A DNA stretch of 64,000 nucleotides. Origin: Paracoccaceae bacterium Fryx2. GTDB lineage: Bacteria; Pseudomonadota; Alphaproteobacteria; Rhodobacterales; Rhodobacteraceae. Location of the stretch: the NCBI GenBank assembly GCA_032334235.1, contig JAVSGI010000003.1:620001-684000 (forward strand), read 5' to 3'. The notes beneath the pieces were generated by a model that was given only the letters and a program-made list of their open reading frames with translations, was not told the DNA's origin and did not search any database. The translations under genes and the position numbers were made by a program. This document shows positions 1 through 7,508 of the stretch, piece by piece; the first letter of the stretch is position 1, and each line of letters begins with the position of its first letter.

Positions 1-782
1 CCCGCACCGACATGGCCTTCCGCCGCAGCCTTGGCGTGACGGTCGACCTGGTCGATGCCGCGGCGCTGGCCGCGATGGAACCGGGCCTGCCCGCGATGCC
101 GGGGGGCGGCGCGTTCTTCCCCAAGGCGGTGTTCCTCTCCGACCCCGGGGCGATGATGGCCCTGCTGGCCGCCGCCGCCGCCCGCGCCGGGGCGCAGACG
201 TGGCGCTTCCGGGTCGACCGGCTGGAACGCGCGGTAGATGGCGTCATCCTGCACGGCACCGGCTACCGGCTGCACGCCCGCCGCGTGGTGATCGCCGCCG
301 GCGCCCATTCGCGCGACCTCGCCCGCCAGGCCGGCGACCGGGTGCCGCTCGACACCGAGCGCGGCTACCACGTCGAATGGGACATGCCCGCCCCGCTGCT
401 GACCCGCCCGACCTGCCTCACCGCGCGCGGCTTCTACCTGTGCCCGATGACCGGCCGCCTGCGCGCGGCGGGCACGGTAGAGCTTGGCGGCCTGACCGCC
501 CCCGCCTCGGAACACCGCCTGCGGCGCCTGACCGACGGCGCGCGCGCGATCTTCCCCGACCTCGGCCCCCCGTCGCGCAGCTGGATGGGCTTTCGCCCCT
601 CGATCCCCGACAGCCTGCCGGTGATCGGCCCCTCGCCCGGCGGGCCGGAGGTGATCCACGCCTACGGCCACGGCCATATCGGGCTGACGCTGGCCCCCGT
701 GACGGCACGGATCGTGGCCGACCTGATCGCCCGGCGCCGGGCGGACCTGCCGCTGGCATCCTATTCGGTGACGCGGTTCTGA
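1..782 (+). CDS. FAD-dependent amino acid oxidoreductase, DadA-like (5' truncated)
   Basis: The reading frame is already open at base 3 (R-T-D before the first ATG at 12), so the gene starts outside the window and only about 260 C-terminal residues are seen. The part present matches the DAO/DadA fold: a substrate-domain stretch with 'RGYHVEW', a beta segment '[19 protein letters not shown]', and the C-terminal FAD-closing segment '[17 protein letters not shown]' followed by '[14 protein letters not shown]'. Family members oxidise D-amino acids (or other secondary or primary amines) to 2-oxo acids with electrons passed to the quinone pool or oxygen. The Rossmann GxGxxG is off-window, so the exact substrate class cannot be read. 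It is followed by a hairpin/repeat element at 796-848 and is probably the last gene of its transcript. Confidence 0.8.
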   Translation, partial: RTDMAFRRSLGVTVDLVDAAALAAMEPGLPAMPGGGAFFPKAVFLSDPGAMMALLAAAAARAGAQTWRFRVDRLERAVDGVILHGTGYRLHARRVVIAAGAHSRDLARQAGDRVPLDTERGYHVEWDMPAPLLTRPTCLTARGFYLCPMTGRLRAAGTVELGGLTAPASEHRLRRLTDGARAIFPDLGPPSRSWMGFRPSIPDSLPVIGPSPGGPEVIHAYGHGHIGLTLAPVTARIVADLIARRRADLPLASYSVTRF

Positions 783-795
783 CGGACGGGGCAGA

Positions 796-848
796 CCGGG
801 GGTTTCACACCCCCGGACCCCCGTGGGATATTTTGGAACAGAAGAAGG
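796..848 (+). repeat. Intergenic hairpin plus GATATTT repeat element, copy 1
   Basis: An 8-bp perfect stem (CCGGGGGT at 796-803, ACCCCCGG at 809-816, loop TTCAC) is followed by 'GTGGGATATTTTGGAACAGA' (823-842) and AGAAGG. The same arrangement of a G/C stem, then GGRTATTTgGAnCAAnGAAGA, recurs near 1.9, 11.9 and 62.7 kb. It sits between the stop of the DadA-like gene and the start of the epimerase gene. It may serve as a terminator for the former, and its purine-rich end abuts the Shine-Dalgarno region of the latter. Confidence 0.6.
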
Positions 849-858
849 GTGGAAGGGC

Positions 859-1860
859 ATGGCAAGGACGGCATTGGTCACCGGGTCGGCGGGGTTCATT
901 GGCTATCACCTGTGCCGGCGGCTGCTGGCCGAGGGCTGGCAGGTGGTCGGGCTGGACGGGATGACGGATTACTACGACGTGACGCTGAAGCAGCGCCGCC
1001 ATGCCATGCTGTGCCAGTTTCCCGGCTTTGCGCGGCACGAGGGGCTGCTGGAGACGCCTGGGCTGGTGCGCGGGCTGATGGAACAGGCGCGGCCCGATGT
1101 GGTGGTGCATCTCGCGGCGCAGGCGGGGGTGCGCTATTCGATCGACGCGCCGCGGTCTTATGTCGAAGCCAACCTGATCGGCAGTTTCGAGGTGCTGGAG
1201 GCGGCGCGCGCCCTGCCGCCCGCCCATCTCTTGATGGCCTCGACCTCGTCGGTGTTCGGCGCCAACACCGCGATGCCCTACGCCGAGACCGACCGCGCCG
1301 ACCACCAGATGTCGTTCTATGCCGCGACCAAGAAGGCGACCGAGGCGATGGCACATTCCTACGCCCACCTCTACGCGATCCCCACCACGATGTTCCGCTT
1401 CTTCACCGTCTATGGCCCCTGGGGGCGGCCCGACATGGCGCTGTTCAAGTTCGTCAAGGCGATCCTCGCGGGCGCGCCGATCGAGATCTACAACCACGGC
1501 GACATGCGGCGCGACTTCACCTATGTCGACGATCTGGTGGAGGGCATCGTCCGGCTGATCGACGCGGTGCCCGGCGCCAGCGCGGGCGACGCGGACAGCC
1601 TGTCGCCGGTCGCCCCCTGGCGGGTGGTGAACATCGGCAACGGCGCGCCGGTGCAGCTGATGGATTTCGTCACCGCGATCGAGGCGGCGCTGGGGATGGA
1701 GGCCAAGAAGACCTACCTGCCGATGCAGCCCGGCGACGTGCCCGCCACCTGGGCCGATGCCCGGCTGATCGAGGCGCTGGTCGGCCCCCTGCCCCGCACC
1801 GACATCCGCGACGGCGTGGCAAAGTTCGTCGCGTGGTATCGCGACTACTACCGGGCGTGA
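859..1860 (+). CDS. NAD-dependent epimerase, UDP-glucuronate 4-epimerase-like
   Basis: This is an extended SDR enzyme of 333 residues. The N-terminal Rossmann motif '[17 protein letters not shown]' (TGxxGxxG) binds NAD. Further on are '[15 protein letters not shown]', the catalytic Y-x3-K in '[10 protein letters not shown]', and '[14 protein letters not shown]', the signature of the UDP-glucuronate/galacturonate 4-epimerase subgroup. It would interconvert UDP-glucuronate and UDP-galacturonate for cell-surface polysaccharide. The ATG at 859 is preferred over the upstream one at 823: it places the Rossmann strand at residue 4 and has GGTGGAAGG just upstream, whereas the extra 12 residues fall in the repeat element. 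No polysaccharide genes adjoin it, so the role is inferred from family alone. Confidence 0.88.
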   Translation: MARTALVTGSAGFIGYHLCRRLLAEGWQVVGLDGMTDYYDVTLKQRRHAMLCQFPGFARHEGLLETPGLVRGLMEQARPDVVVHLAAQAGVRYSIDAPRSYVEANLIGSFEVLEAARALPPAHLLMASTSSVFGANTAMPYAETDRADHQMSFYAATKKATEAMAHSYAHLYAIPTTMFRFFTVYGPWGRPDMALFKFVKAILAGAPIEIYNHGDMRRDFTYVDDLVEGIVRLIDAVPGASAGDADSLSPVAPWRVVNIGNGAPVQLMDFVTAIEAALGMEAKKTYLPMQPGDVPATWADARLIEALVGPLPRTDIRDGVAKFVAWYRDYYRA

Positions 1861-1865
1861 CCTGA

Positions 1866-1900
1866 CCCCGTGGTTTCTTCTTGGCCCAAATACCCACTCC
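1866..1900 (-). repeat. Intergenic GGTATTT repeat element, copy 2
   Basis: Read on the minus strand, this stretch gives 'GGAGTGGGTATTTGGGCCAA' then GAAGAA, the same core as the elements at 796-848, 11.9 kb and 62.7 kb. It lies between the convergent ends of the epimerase and hydroxyacid dehydrogenase genes. No strong stem is attached here beyond a short CCCGGG-containing stretch beside it. Confidence 0.5.
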
Positions 1901-1927
1901 GCCCTTGCCCCCGGGCGCAGGCGGAAG

Positions 1928-2914
1928 TCACAGCATCCCCGGCACCACCTGATCGGGCGGCCGGTGCCCGTCGGCGAAGGTCTTGATGTTGATGATGACC
2001 TTCTCGCCCATCTCGATCCGCCCCTCGACCGTGGCCGACCCCATGTGCGGCAACAGCACCACGTTGGGCAGGTCGCGCAGGCGGGTGTCGATTTCCGGGC
2101 CGCGCTCGAACACGTCGAGCCCCGCCCCGGCAATCTCGCGCGCCACGAGGCCGCGGGTCAGGGCGTTCTGGTCGATCACCTCGCCGCGCGAGGTGTTCAC
2201 GATCAGCGCCGTGGGCTTCATCAGCTTCAGCCGCCGCGCGTTCATCAGGTGGAAGGTCGAGGGCGTGTGCGGGCAGTTGACCGAGATCACGTCCATCCGG
2301 CTGACCATCTGGTCAAGGCTTTCCCACCAGGTCGCCTCAAGGTCGGCTTCGGTTTCCGGGCGCAGGCGGCGGCGGTTGTGGTAGTGGATCTGCATCCCGA
2401 AGGCCCGCGCCCGCCGCGCCACCGCCTGGCCGATCCGCCCCATCCCCAGGATGCCCAGCCGCCGCCCGCCGATCCGCCCGCCAAGGTGTGCCATCGGCGA
2501 CCAGCCCTCCCAATGCCCGGCCTGCATTTCCGCCAGCCCCTCGGGGATGCGCCGCGTCACGCCCAGAATCAGCGCCATCGTCATGTCGGCGGTATCCTCG
2601 GTCGCCACCCCCGGCGTGTTCGACACCAGAACGCCGCGGCTGCGCGCCGTCGCCACGTCGATATGGTCGACCCCCGCGCCGTAGTTGGCGATCAGCCGCA
2701 ACCGCTCGCCTGCCTGCCCCAGCAGCCCCGCGTCGATCTGGTCGGTGACGCAGGGCACCAGCACATCGGCGCTGCGCATCGCCTGCGCCAGCTCGTCACG
2801 GGTCATCTTGGTGTCCGGGTCACGCAGTTCGACATCGAACAGCTCCTTCATCCGGGTCTCGACGACCTCGGGCAAACGTCGCGTGACGACAACACTCAGG
2901 CGTTCTGCGGGCAT
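1928..2914 (-). CDS. D-isomer-specific 2-hydroxyacid dehydrogenase (glyoxylate/hydroxypyruvate reductase type)
   Basis: This 328-residue protein has the classic two-domain layout. Visible motifs are the NAD(P)-binding 'LGILGMGRIGQAVARRARAFG', 'NYGAGVDHIDVATARSRGV' at the domain junction, the catalytic Arg in 'IVNTSRGEVID', and the catalytic His in 'VVLLPHMGSATVEGR'. Family members reduce 2-oxo acids such as glyoxylate and hydroxypyruvate to D-2-hydroxyacids in the cytoplasm. The start was set at the ATG complementary to 2912-2914 (MPAERLSVVVTRR), since this is where similarity to the family begins; an upstream in-frame start adds 18 non-family residues. It is divergent from the exported SH3 protein gene at 3058. 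Confidence 0.88.
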   Translation of the reverse strand: MPAERLSVVVTRRLPEVVETRMKELFDVELRDPDTKMTRDELAQAMRSADVLVPCVTDQIDAGLLGQAGERLRLIANYGAGVDHIDVATARSRGVLVSNTPGVATEDTADMTMALILGVTRRIPEGLAEMQAGHWEGWSPMAHLGGRIGGRRLGILGMGRIGQAVARRARAFGMQIHYHNRRRLRPETEADLEATWWESLDQMVSRMDVISVNCPHTPSTFHLMNARRLKLMKPTALIVNTSRGEVIDQNALTRGLVAREIAGAGLDVFERGPEIDTRLRDLPNVVLLPHMGSATVEGRIEMGEKVIINIKTFADGHRPPDQVVPGML

Positions 2915-3057
2915 GAGCTTTCTCCCTGCACTTCCAAATCTGGCTCTTCGGTGGCAAGGTGACGCCAAGCGGGGTCATGCACAAGCCCCGGACGAAGATG
3001 ACAACGGCAGGAACGGCGGTTTCCCGAGGGTTCGGGGACAGGAACGGGCGGGACAGA

Positions 3058-3705
3058 ATGACACGGGCAGGTCACTGCAAGGCGCTGGCGGTGCTGGCGA
3101 TGGCGGCATGGCTGGCGGGAACGCCTTTCGCTGCGGCGCAGCAAGGGCCGGAAGGGCCCGAGCCCGGCCCCGTCGGCATGAACGCCGTCGATGCCGCCGT
3201 GCTCGATGCGCTGGCCGCCCCGCCCGACGCCCCCTCCCCCGGCGTCACCCCCGCCGCGGTGACGCCGCGCAACCCCAACCAGGGCGCGGTGACCGGGCTG
3301 CCGCTGCCGCGCTATGTCTCGCTCAAGACAGGGGCGGGCAATGCCCGGCGCGGGCCGGGGCTGACCCATCGCATCGACTGGGTCTTCACCCGGGCCGGGA
3401 TGCCGCTGCGCATCACCGCCGAATACGAACACTGGCGCCGGGTCGAGGATTCCGAGGGCGCCGGCGGCTGGGTGCATTATTCGCTGCTCTCGGGGGTGCG
3501 CTCGGTTCTGGTGGCGCGCGACATGGCCGAGTTCCTTGCACAGCCCGACGATGCCGCCGCCGTGGTGCTGAAGGCCGAGGCGGGCGTGATCGCGCATGTC
3601 ATCGAATGCGGTGGCGACTGGTGCCGCCTGAATGTCGATGGCGAGAAGGGCTGGGTGCGCAAGAGCGCGCTCTGGGGCATCGGCCCCGACGAGGAGGTCG
3701 AGTGA
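3058..3705 (+). CDS. Exported bacterial SH3-domain protein
   Basis: The 215-residue product begins with a typical Sec signal peptide (Arg near the N-terminus, hydrophobic AVLAMAAWLAGTPF, cleavage after AAA) and then a Pro-rich linker to about residue 80. Two SH3-like repeats follow. The first contains 'SLKTGAGNARRGPGLTHRID' and 'GGWVHYSLLSG'. The second contains 'EAGVIAHVIECGGDWCRLNV' and 'GEKGWVRKSALWG'. Such proteins act in the periplasm, often binding cell-wall components, but no enzyme domain is attached. The ATG at 3058 was chosen because it starts the signal peptide and is preceded by GGGCGGGACAG; upstream in-frame starts (2959, 2977) precede it with non-signal sequence. Confidence 0.78.
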   Translation: MTRAGHCKALAVLAMAAWLAGTPFAAAQQGPEGPEPGPVGMNAVDAAVLDALAAPPDAPSPGVTPAAVTPRNPNQGAVTGLPLPRYVSLKTGAGNARRGPGLTHRIDWVFTRAGMPLRITAEYEHWRRVEDSEGAGGWVHYSLLSGVRSVLVARDMAEFLAQPDDAAAVVLKAEAGVIAHVIECGGDWCRLNVDGEKGWVRKSALWGIGPDEEVE

Positions 3706-3805
3706 TCGCGCGCGACCCGCCGGGGCCGCGTCGCTTCACCGGCTGTTAACCCGTGTGGCACAAGATCGGCCCGGGGGGGATTCGACGGGCGAAAGGGCTT
3801 TCCCG

Positions 3806-4078
3806 ATGGTGGAACACCGCAAACCGGCAGAGTTCGATCCGCTGCTCCTGGTTTCAGGCATGACCCGCGCGCTGGCGCTCGATCTGCCCGCCGCACTCGA
3901 CAAGGGCCATCTTGCCCCCGCGAATGTCAGCCACATCCACAGGCGCTGCGCAGATTGCAGCGACCCCGATGCCTGCAAGACCCTGCTGGCGCTGGAACAG
4001 GGGCTCGAGGCGCCGCCGCACTACTGTTCGAACCGGCGCTTCCTGACCTTCCTGCGCTTTCACCTGCCGAAAGGCTGA
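3806..4078 (+). CDS. Small DUF6455-like protein
   Basis: This protein of 90 residues begins MVEHRKPAEFD. It has a central helical region 'VSGMTRALALDLPAALDKGH' and a cysteine cluster 'HRRCADCSDPDACKTLLAL' followed by 'PPHYCSNRRFLTFLR'. The Cys spacing (CxxC...C...C) and overall plan resemble the short DUF6455 proteins common in Rhodobacterales, whose function is unknown; four cysteines suggest metal binding or disulfides. The ATG at 3806 is preferred because the longer frame from 3632 runs out of phase through the upstream SH3 gene. The gene stands alone. Confidence 0.6.
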   Translation: MVEHRKPAEFDPLLLVSGMTRALALDLPAALDKGHLAPANVSHIHRRCADCSDPDACKTLLALEQGLEAPPHYCSNRRFLTFLRFHLPKG

Positions 4079-4432
4079 AGCGGTCTACCCGGGGGCCGCG
4101 GGCTTCCGCATCGCGCACCCCGGCCACGGACGAGCCCGGAACCGGAATCGCGGGGGCACGGAACCGCGCGGCCACGGAAAACCCCGGCAGGATAACCCAC
4201 GGTCCGGCAGCCGCGCCGCCACGGCCCCACCCGGCACGAAAAACAAGCGGTCCAGCGAATCGCGCCGCCCACGGCCCCACCCGTCCACGACTTCACACGC
4301 CCACGCCCACGGCCTCACCCGGCCACGGCTTCACACGCCCACGCTTGCGGCCTCACCCTGCCGCCGTTTCACACGCAGCACTGGGCAGCCATGCGGTCGG
4401 CCGACGAATGCTGCCGCGGCACCGGCCCCGGA
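4079..4432. repeat. Gene-free stretch with a 38-bp tandem repeat
   Basis: There is no credible gene here. The right half holds about 2.3 copies of a 38-bp tandem unit beginning TTCACACG at 4292, 4330 and 4368, with the common body TTCACACGCCCACGC-N4-GGCCTCACCC. The left half contains looser repetition of GCCACGGccCCACCCG-like words. Frames through it read as Pro/Arg/His/Thr-rich low complexity. Confidence 0.6.
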
Positions 4433-4993
4433 TCAGCCGCCCGGCACCGCGTCGCAGGGCCGCAGGGTGATCTGGCACCCACCCGACGACAGGCCGTCCA
4501 GATCGGCGTTGAATTCAGCGATGATCTCCTCGAACGGCTGGCCCGCGGAATCGCCCGTCATGTGGCCATCGGCCAGCAGCGTCACCTCGAACCCGATCTC
4601 CACCGCGCGACGACACGACGCGTCGATGCAGAAATCGGTGGCAAAGCCGCCGACGATCAGGTGATCGACCGAAGACGATCCCAGAATGTGCACCAGCGTG
4701 GTGTTGTGAAAGCTGTCCCAGGTGTCCTTCTGCACCACCGCCTCGCCGGGCTGCGGTGCCAGATCGCTGCGCAGCTGCCAGCCCGCGCTGCCGGTCGCCA
4801 GCGGTTCGCCCGGGCCCTCGTTGTGCTGCACGAAGACCACCGGGATGCCCTGCGCGCGGGCGCGCGCCAGCACCCCCTGAAGGCGCCCGATCAGCGCCGT
4901 CTGCGCCCGGTCCACCAGCGGCTGGCGCGCGGGTGTGGCGGAACCGTCAAGCACCCCGGTCTGGACATCGATCAGCAACAGCGCGGTCGTCAT
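4433..4993 (-). CDS. Cysteine hydrolase of the isochorismatase family
   Basis: This 186-residue product has the isochorismatase-like hydrolase fold. The catalytic triad is readable: Asp9 in 'LLLIDVQTG', Lys in 'VVQKDTWDSFHN', and the nucleophile Cys in 'GGFATDFCIDASCRRAVEIG'. It also has the family cis-peptide neighbourhood 'IVGGFATDFC'. Members hydrolyse small amides or vinyl ethers (nicotinamide, N-carbamoyl compounds, isochorismate); the substrate cannot be assigned from sequence. The start is MTTALLLID at 4993, the point where the fold begins; an extension to 5044 adds a Pro-rich non-family tail. The gene is separated by 172 nt from the importer operon on the same strand. Confidence 0.85.
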   Translation of the reverse strand: MTTALLLIDVQTGVLDGSATPARQPLVDRAQTALIGRLQGVLARARAQGIPVVFVQHNEGPGEPLATGSAGWQLRSDLAPQPGEAVVQKDTWDSFHNTTLVHILGSSSVDHLIVGGFATDFCIDASCRRAVEIGFEVTLLADGHMTGDSAGQPFEEIIAEFNADLDGLSSGGCQITLRPCDAVPGG

Positions 4994-5122
4994 GGCAAAG
5001 CTCCCGTTCCTGCCGGAAGGTCGCGGTCCGGCGGGCGGGATCATGGCAGGTGCGGGGTTGCGGCGTCAAGTCGGCGGCCCCGCGACAAAAGGTTGACAAA
5101 CCCTTGCCGTTTCTGGTTTTTT

Positions 5123-5163
5123 AAATGCAGAACAAAGGCTTGCGCTGCATTTCACGCGTGAAA
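5123..5163. promoter_or_regulatory. Palindromic AT-rich regulatory region upstream of the hydrolase gene
   Basis: Two overlapping symmetrical elements occur in an unusually AT-rich patch: an inverted repeat AAATGCAG (5123-5130) / CTGCATTT (5145-5152) with a 14-nt gap, and the perfect 14-bp palindrome TTTCACGCGTGAAA (5150-5163). The palindrome ends 2 nt before the stop codon of the permease gene at 5166 and lies about 160 nt upstream of the hydrolase start at 4993. It is not a standard terminator for the leftward operon because no T run follows on that strand. An operator or a stabilising 3' hairpin is plausible. Confidence 0.4.
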
Positions 5164-5165
5164 CC

Positions 5166-5936
5166 TCAGGCCACCCGCGCCGGAACCCGTCGTTCCAGCC
5201 AGCGGAACGCCAGCACCAGCACCCCGGCGATCGCCATGTAGACCACCGCCAGCAGCAACAGCGGCTCGTAGACGATGAAGGTATCCTGCCGGACCCGGCT
5301 TGCCACCGAATAGATGTCCACCACCGTGATCGTCGCGACCAGCGGCGTCGCCTTCAGCTGCAACACCGTCTCGCCCCCCAGCGTCGGCAGGGCGCGGTGA
5401 ATGGCCTGCGGCAGCCAGATCCGCCGCAGGATGGTGAACCGCGGCATCCCCATCGCCCGCGCGGCCTCAAGCTGCCCCTTCGGCACCGACTTGAAGGCCC
5501 CCCGCATCACCTCGCCCTCATACCCCGCGAAAGACAGCGTCAGCGCCAGCACCGCATAGGGCCAGGCCTGCCGCAGGATCGGCCAGAACTCGCTCTCCCG
5601 GATCCAGGGAAACTGCGGAAACAGCGACCCCAGCCCGAAATACAGCAGCCAAAGCTGCAACAGCAGCGGCGTGCCCCGGATCACCGAACAGAACACCCGC
5701 GCCGGGGCGGCCAGAAACCACGGCCCCACCGCCTGCGCGAGGCCCAGCGGAATCGCCAGCAGCATCCCCAGCGTGGTCGTCACCGCCAGAATCCAGATCG
5801 TGCGCCAGATGCCCTGCCCGATCAGCGGCAGGTATTTCGGCAGCCAGTCCCAGCGCAGCGACAGCGCGCACCAGATCACCACCCCCGCCGCCACGGCCAG
5901 CATGACAATCCGGTGCGGCTGCCAGAACCCGGTCAT
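5166..5936 (-). CDS. Polar amino acid ABC transporter permease, HisM-like
   Basis: This 256-residue inner-membrane permease has about five hydrophobic segments. It carries the EAA loop of the polar amino acid (HAAT) family in 'QLEAARAMGMPRFTILRRIWLPQAIHRALPT', which docks the ATPase. An 'IWRTIWILAVTTTLGMLLAIPLGL' segment begins the core. It pairs with the permease encoded immediately upstream (5933-6685): the stop and start overlap by four bases (ATGA), implying translational coupling. The ATG at 5936 is chosen over an upstream frame extending to 6158, which is out of phase with the neighbouring permease. Confidence 0.9.
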   Translation of the reverse strand: MTGFWQPHRIVMLAVAAGVVIWCALSLRWDWLPKYLPLIGQGIWRTIWILAVTTTLGMLLAIPLGLAQAVGPWFLAAPARVFCSVIRGTPLLLQLWLLYFGLGSLFPQFPWIRESEFWPILRQAWPYAVLALTLSFAGYEGEVMRGAFKSVPKGQLEAARAMGMPRFTILRRIWLPQAIHRALPTLGGETVLQLKATPLVATITVVDIYSVASRVRQDTFIVYEPLLLLAVVYMAIAGVLVLAFRWLERRVPARVA

Positions 5937-6685
5937 CGCCCGCCCTGCCCCAGATCGGGCTGGCCGCGCCGCGACCAGCGTTCCAGCCGCCCGAAGATCA
6001 GGCCCGACCCCAGCGACAGCGTCAGATACAGCGCCCCGGCCGCCATGAAGAAGGTGAAATACGCCTTGGTCGCCCCCGCCGCCTGCCGGGTTTCCTGGGT
6101 CAGCTCGCCAAATCCGACCACGGCCAGCAGCGCGGTATCCTTGGTGGCGACCAGCCACAGGTTGGCAAGGCCGGGCAGCGCGAAGGACAGCATCGCAGGC
6201 AGCGTGATCCGCCGCGCCAGCAGGAAGGGCGGCATCCCCATCGCGCGCGCGGCCTCCACCTGCCCCGCGGGCACCGCCAATATCGCGCCGCGCAGCACCT
6301 CGGTCGCATAGGCGCCCTGCACCACGCCCAGCACCGCGATGCCCGCCACAAGCCCGGAAAGCTGCACCCGTGGATAGCCGAGCGCGAGAAGGATCTGGTT
6401 CACCGCATCGGTGCCCGCGTAATACAGGATCAATATCAGCACCAGTTCCGGCACGGCGCGGACCACGGTGGTATAGATCGCCAGCAGATCACGCAGCACC
6501 GGCCCGCCGTAAAGCTTGCCATAGGCGCCGAAGGTCCCGATCAGCAGGCCGAGGCCGAAGGCGCCAGAGGCGATCAGGACCGAGTTCCACAACCCGCGCA
6601 GCAGGTTCGCCCCCCAGCCGGGGGGCGAATAGGCCAGCAGGTCCAGCGTTGAGGCCGCAGCAACGGCCCCGAGCGCCGCCAGCAT
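5933..6685 (-). CDS. Polar amino acid ABC transporter permease, HisQ-like
   Basis: This 250-residue membrane protein forms the second half of the importer channel. It has about five membrane spans, an N-terminal 'LLRGLWNSVLIASGAFGLGLLIG' segment, and the EAA coupling loop 'QVEAARAMGMPPFLLARRITLPAML'. 'VVRAVPELVLILILYY' is the HAAT-type conserved RxxPEL region. It starts 6 nt after the binding-protein gene ends and overlaps the next permease by four bases, so all four transporter genes form one leftward operon. Confidence 0.9.
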   Translation of the reverse strand: MLAALGAVAAASTLDLLAYSPPGWGANLLRGLWNSVLIASGAFGLGLLIGTFGAYGKLYGGPVLRDLLAIYTTVVRAVPELVLILILYYAGTDAVNQILLALGYPRVQLSGLVAGIAVLGVVQGAYATEVLRGAILAVPAGQVEAARAMGMPPFLLARRITLPAMLSFALPGLANLWLVATKDTALLAVVGFGELTQETRQAAGATKAYFTFFMAAGALYLTLSLGSGLIFGRLERWSRRGQPDLGQGGR

Positions 6686-6691
6686 GACGGA

Positions 6692-7462
6692 TCAGCCGCC
6701 GTAGATCGACGAGGCGAAATAGGGCTTCGAGATCGTCTCGTAGGTGCCATCGGCGATCACCTTGGCAATGCCCTCGTTGAACTTGGCCTTCAGCGCGTCG
6801 TCGCCCTTGCGCAGGCCGACGCCGACCCCGAGGCCGAGGATGTCGGTATCGCCCGCCACCGCGCCCTTGCTTTCGCAGCAGGCCATGCCGGTTTCGGTGG
6901 CAAGGAAGGCATCGAGCGCGATGCTGTCGGCCTGCGTCGCGTCGATCCGGCCCGCGACCAGATCCTGGTTGGCCTCGTCCTGGGTCTGGTAGATCTTGAC
7001 CTCGGCGGCGGTGCCCGCGAAATGCTTCTGGACGTAAGCCTCGTGCACGGTCGAAACCTGCACGCCGATGATCTTGCCCGCCAGACCTTCGGGCGTGGGG
7101 GCGATGTCGCCGCCCCTGGCGGCCACGATCACGGTCGGCGTGTCGTAATACTTGTCGGAAAAGTCGATGGTCTGCATCCGCTCGGCGGTGATCGACATCG
7201 AGGCCATGATGGCGTCGATCTGCCCGCCGGTCAGCGACGGGATGATGCCGTCCCAGGAAACCGGCGTGACCACGCATTCCATGGCGGCGGCGGCGCAGAC
7301 GGCGTTGATCATGTCCACCTCCCAGCCGACCCAGTTGCCGGACGCATCGGGGCTGGCAAAGGGCGGATAGGGTTCGGCCGCGATGCCGACCTTGACGGGT
7401 TCGGCAAGGGCGGCGGTGCCGAGCGCCAGCGTCGCGGCAATGGTCAGAAGCGTGTTTTTCAT
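6692..7462 (-). CDS. Periplasmic polar/basic amino acid binding protein of the ABC importer
   Basis: This 256-residue product has a clean signal peptide (MKNTLLTIAATLALGTAALA) and the SBP_bac_3 fold: 'VGIAAEPYPPFASPDASGNW', 'GWEVDMINAVCAA', 'WDGIIPSLTGGQIDAIMASM', 'ITAERMQTIDFSDKYY' and 'LRKGDDALKAKFNEGIAKV'. The wording is closest to lysine/arginine/ornithine and histidine binding proteins (ArgT/HisJ type). Its place between the ATPase and permease genes, next to arginine-transaminase-like genes, favours a basic amino acid, but specificity is inferred. Two adjacent cysteines occur in 'MACCESKGAV'. Confidence 0.9.
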   Translation of the reverse strand: MKNTLLTIAATLALGTAALAEPVKVGIAAEPYPPFASPDASGNWVGWEVDMINAVCAAAAMECVVTPVSWDGIIPSLTGGQIDAIMASMSITAERMQTIDFSDKYYDTPTVIVAARGGDIAPTPEGLAGKIIGVQVSTVHEAYVQKHFAGTAAEVKIYQTQDEANQDLVAGRIDATQADSIALDAFLATETGMACCESKGAVAGDTDILGLGVGVGLRKGDDALKAKFNEGIAKVIADGTYETISKPYFASSIYGG

Positions 7463-7508
7463 GGGGAAGCCTTTCTGTTGGTGCTTTTTCCGGGTTGGGT
7501 CCCGGATT

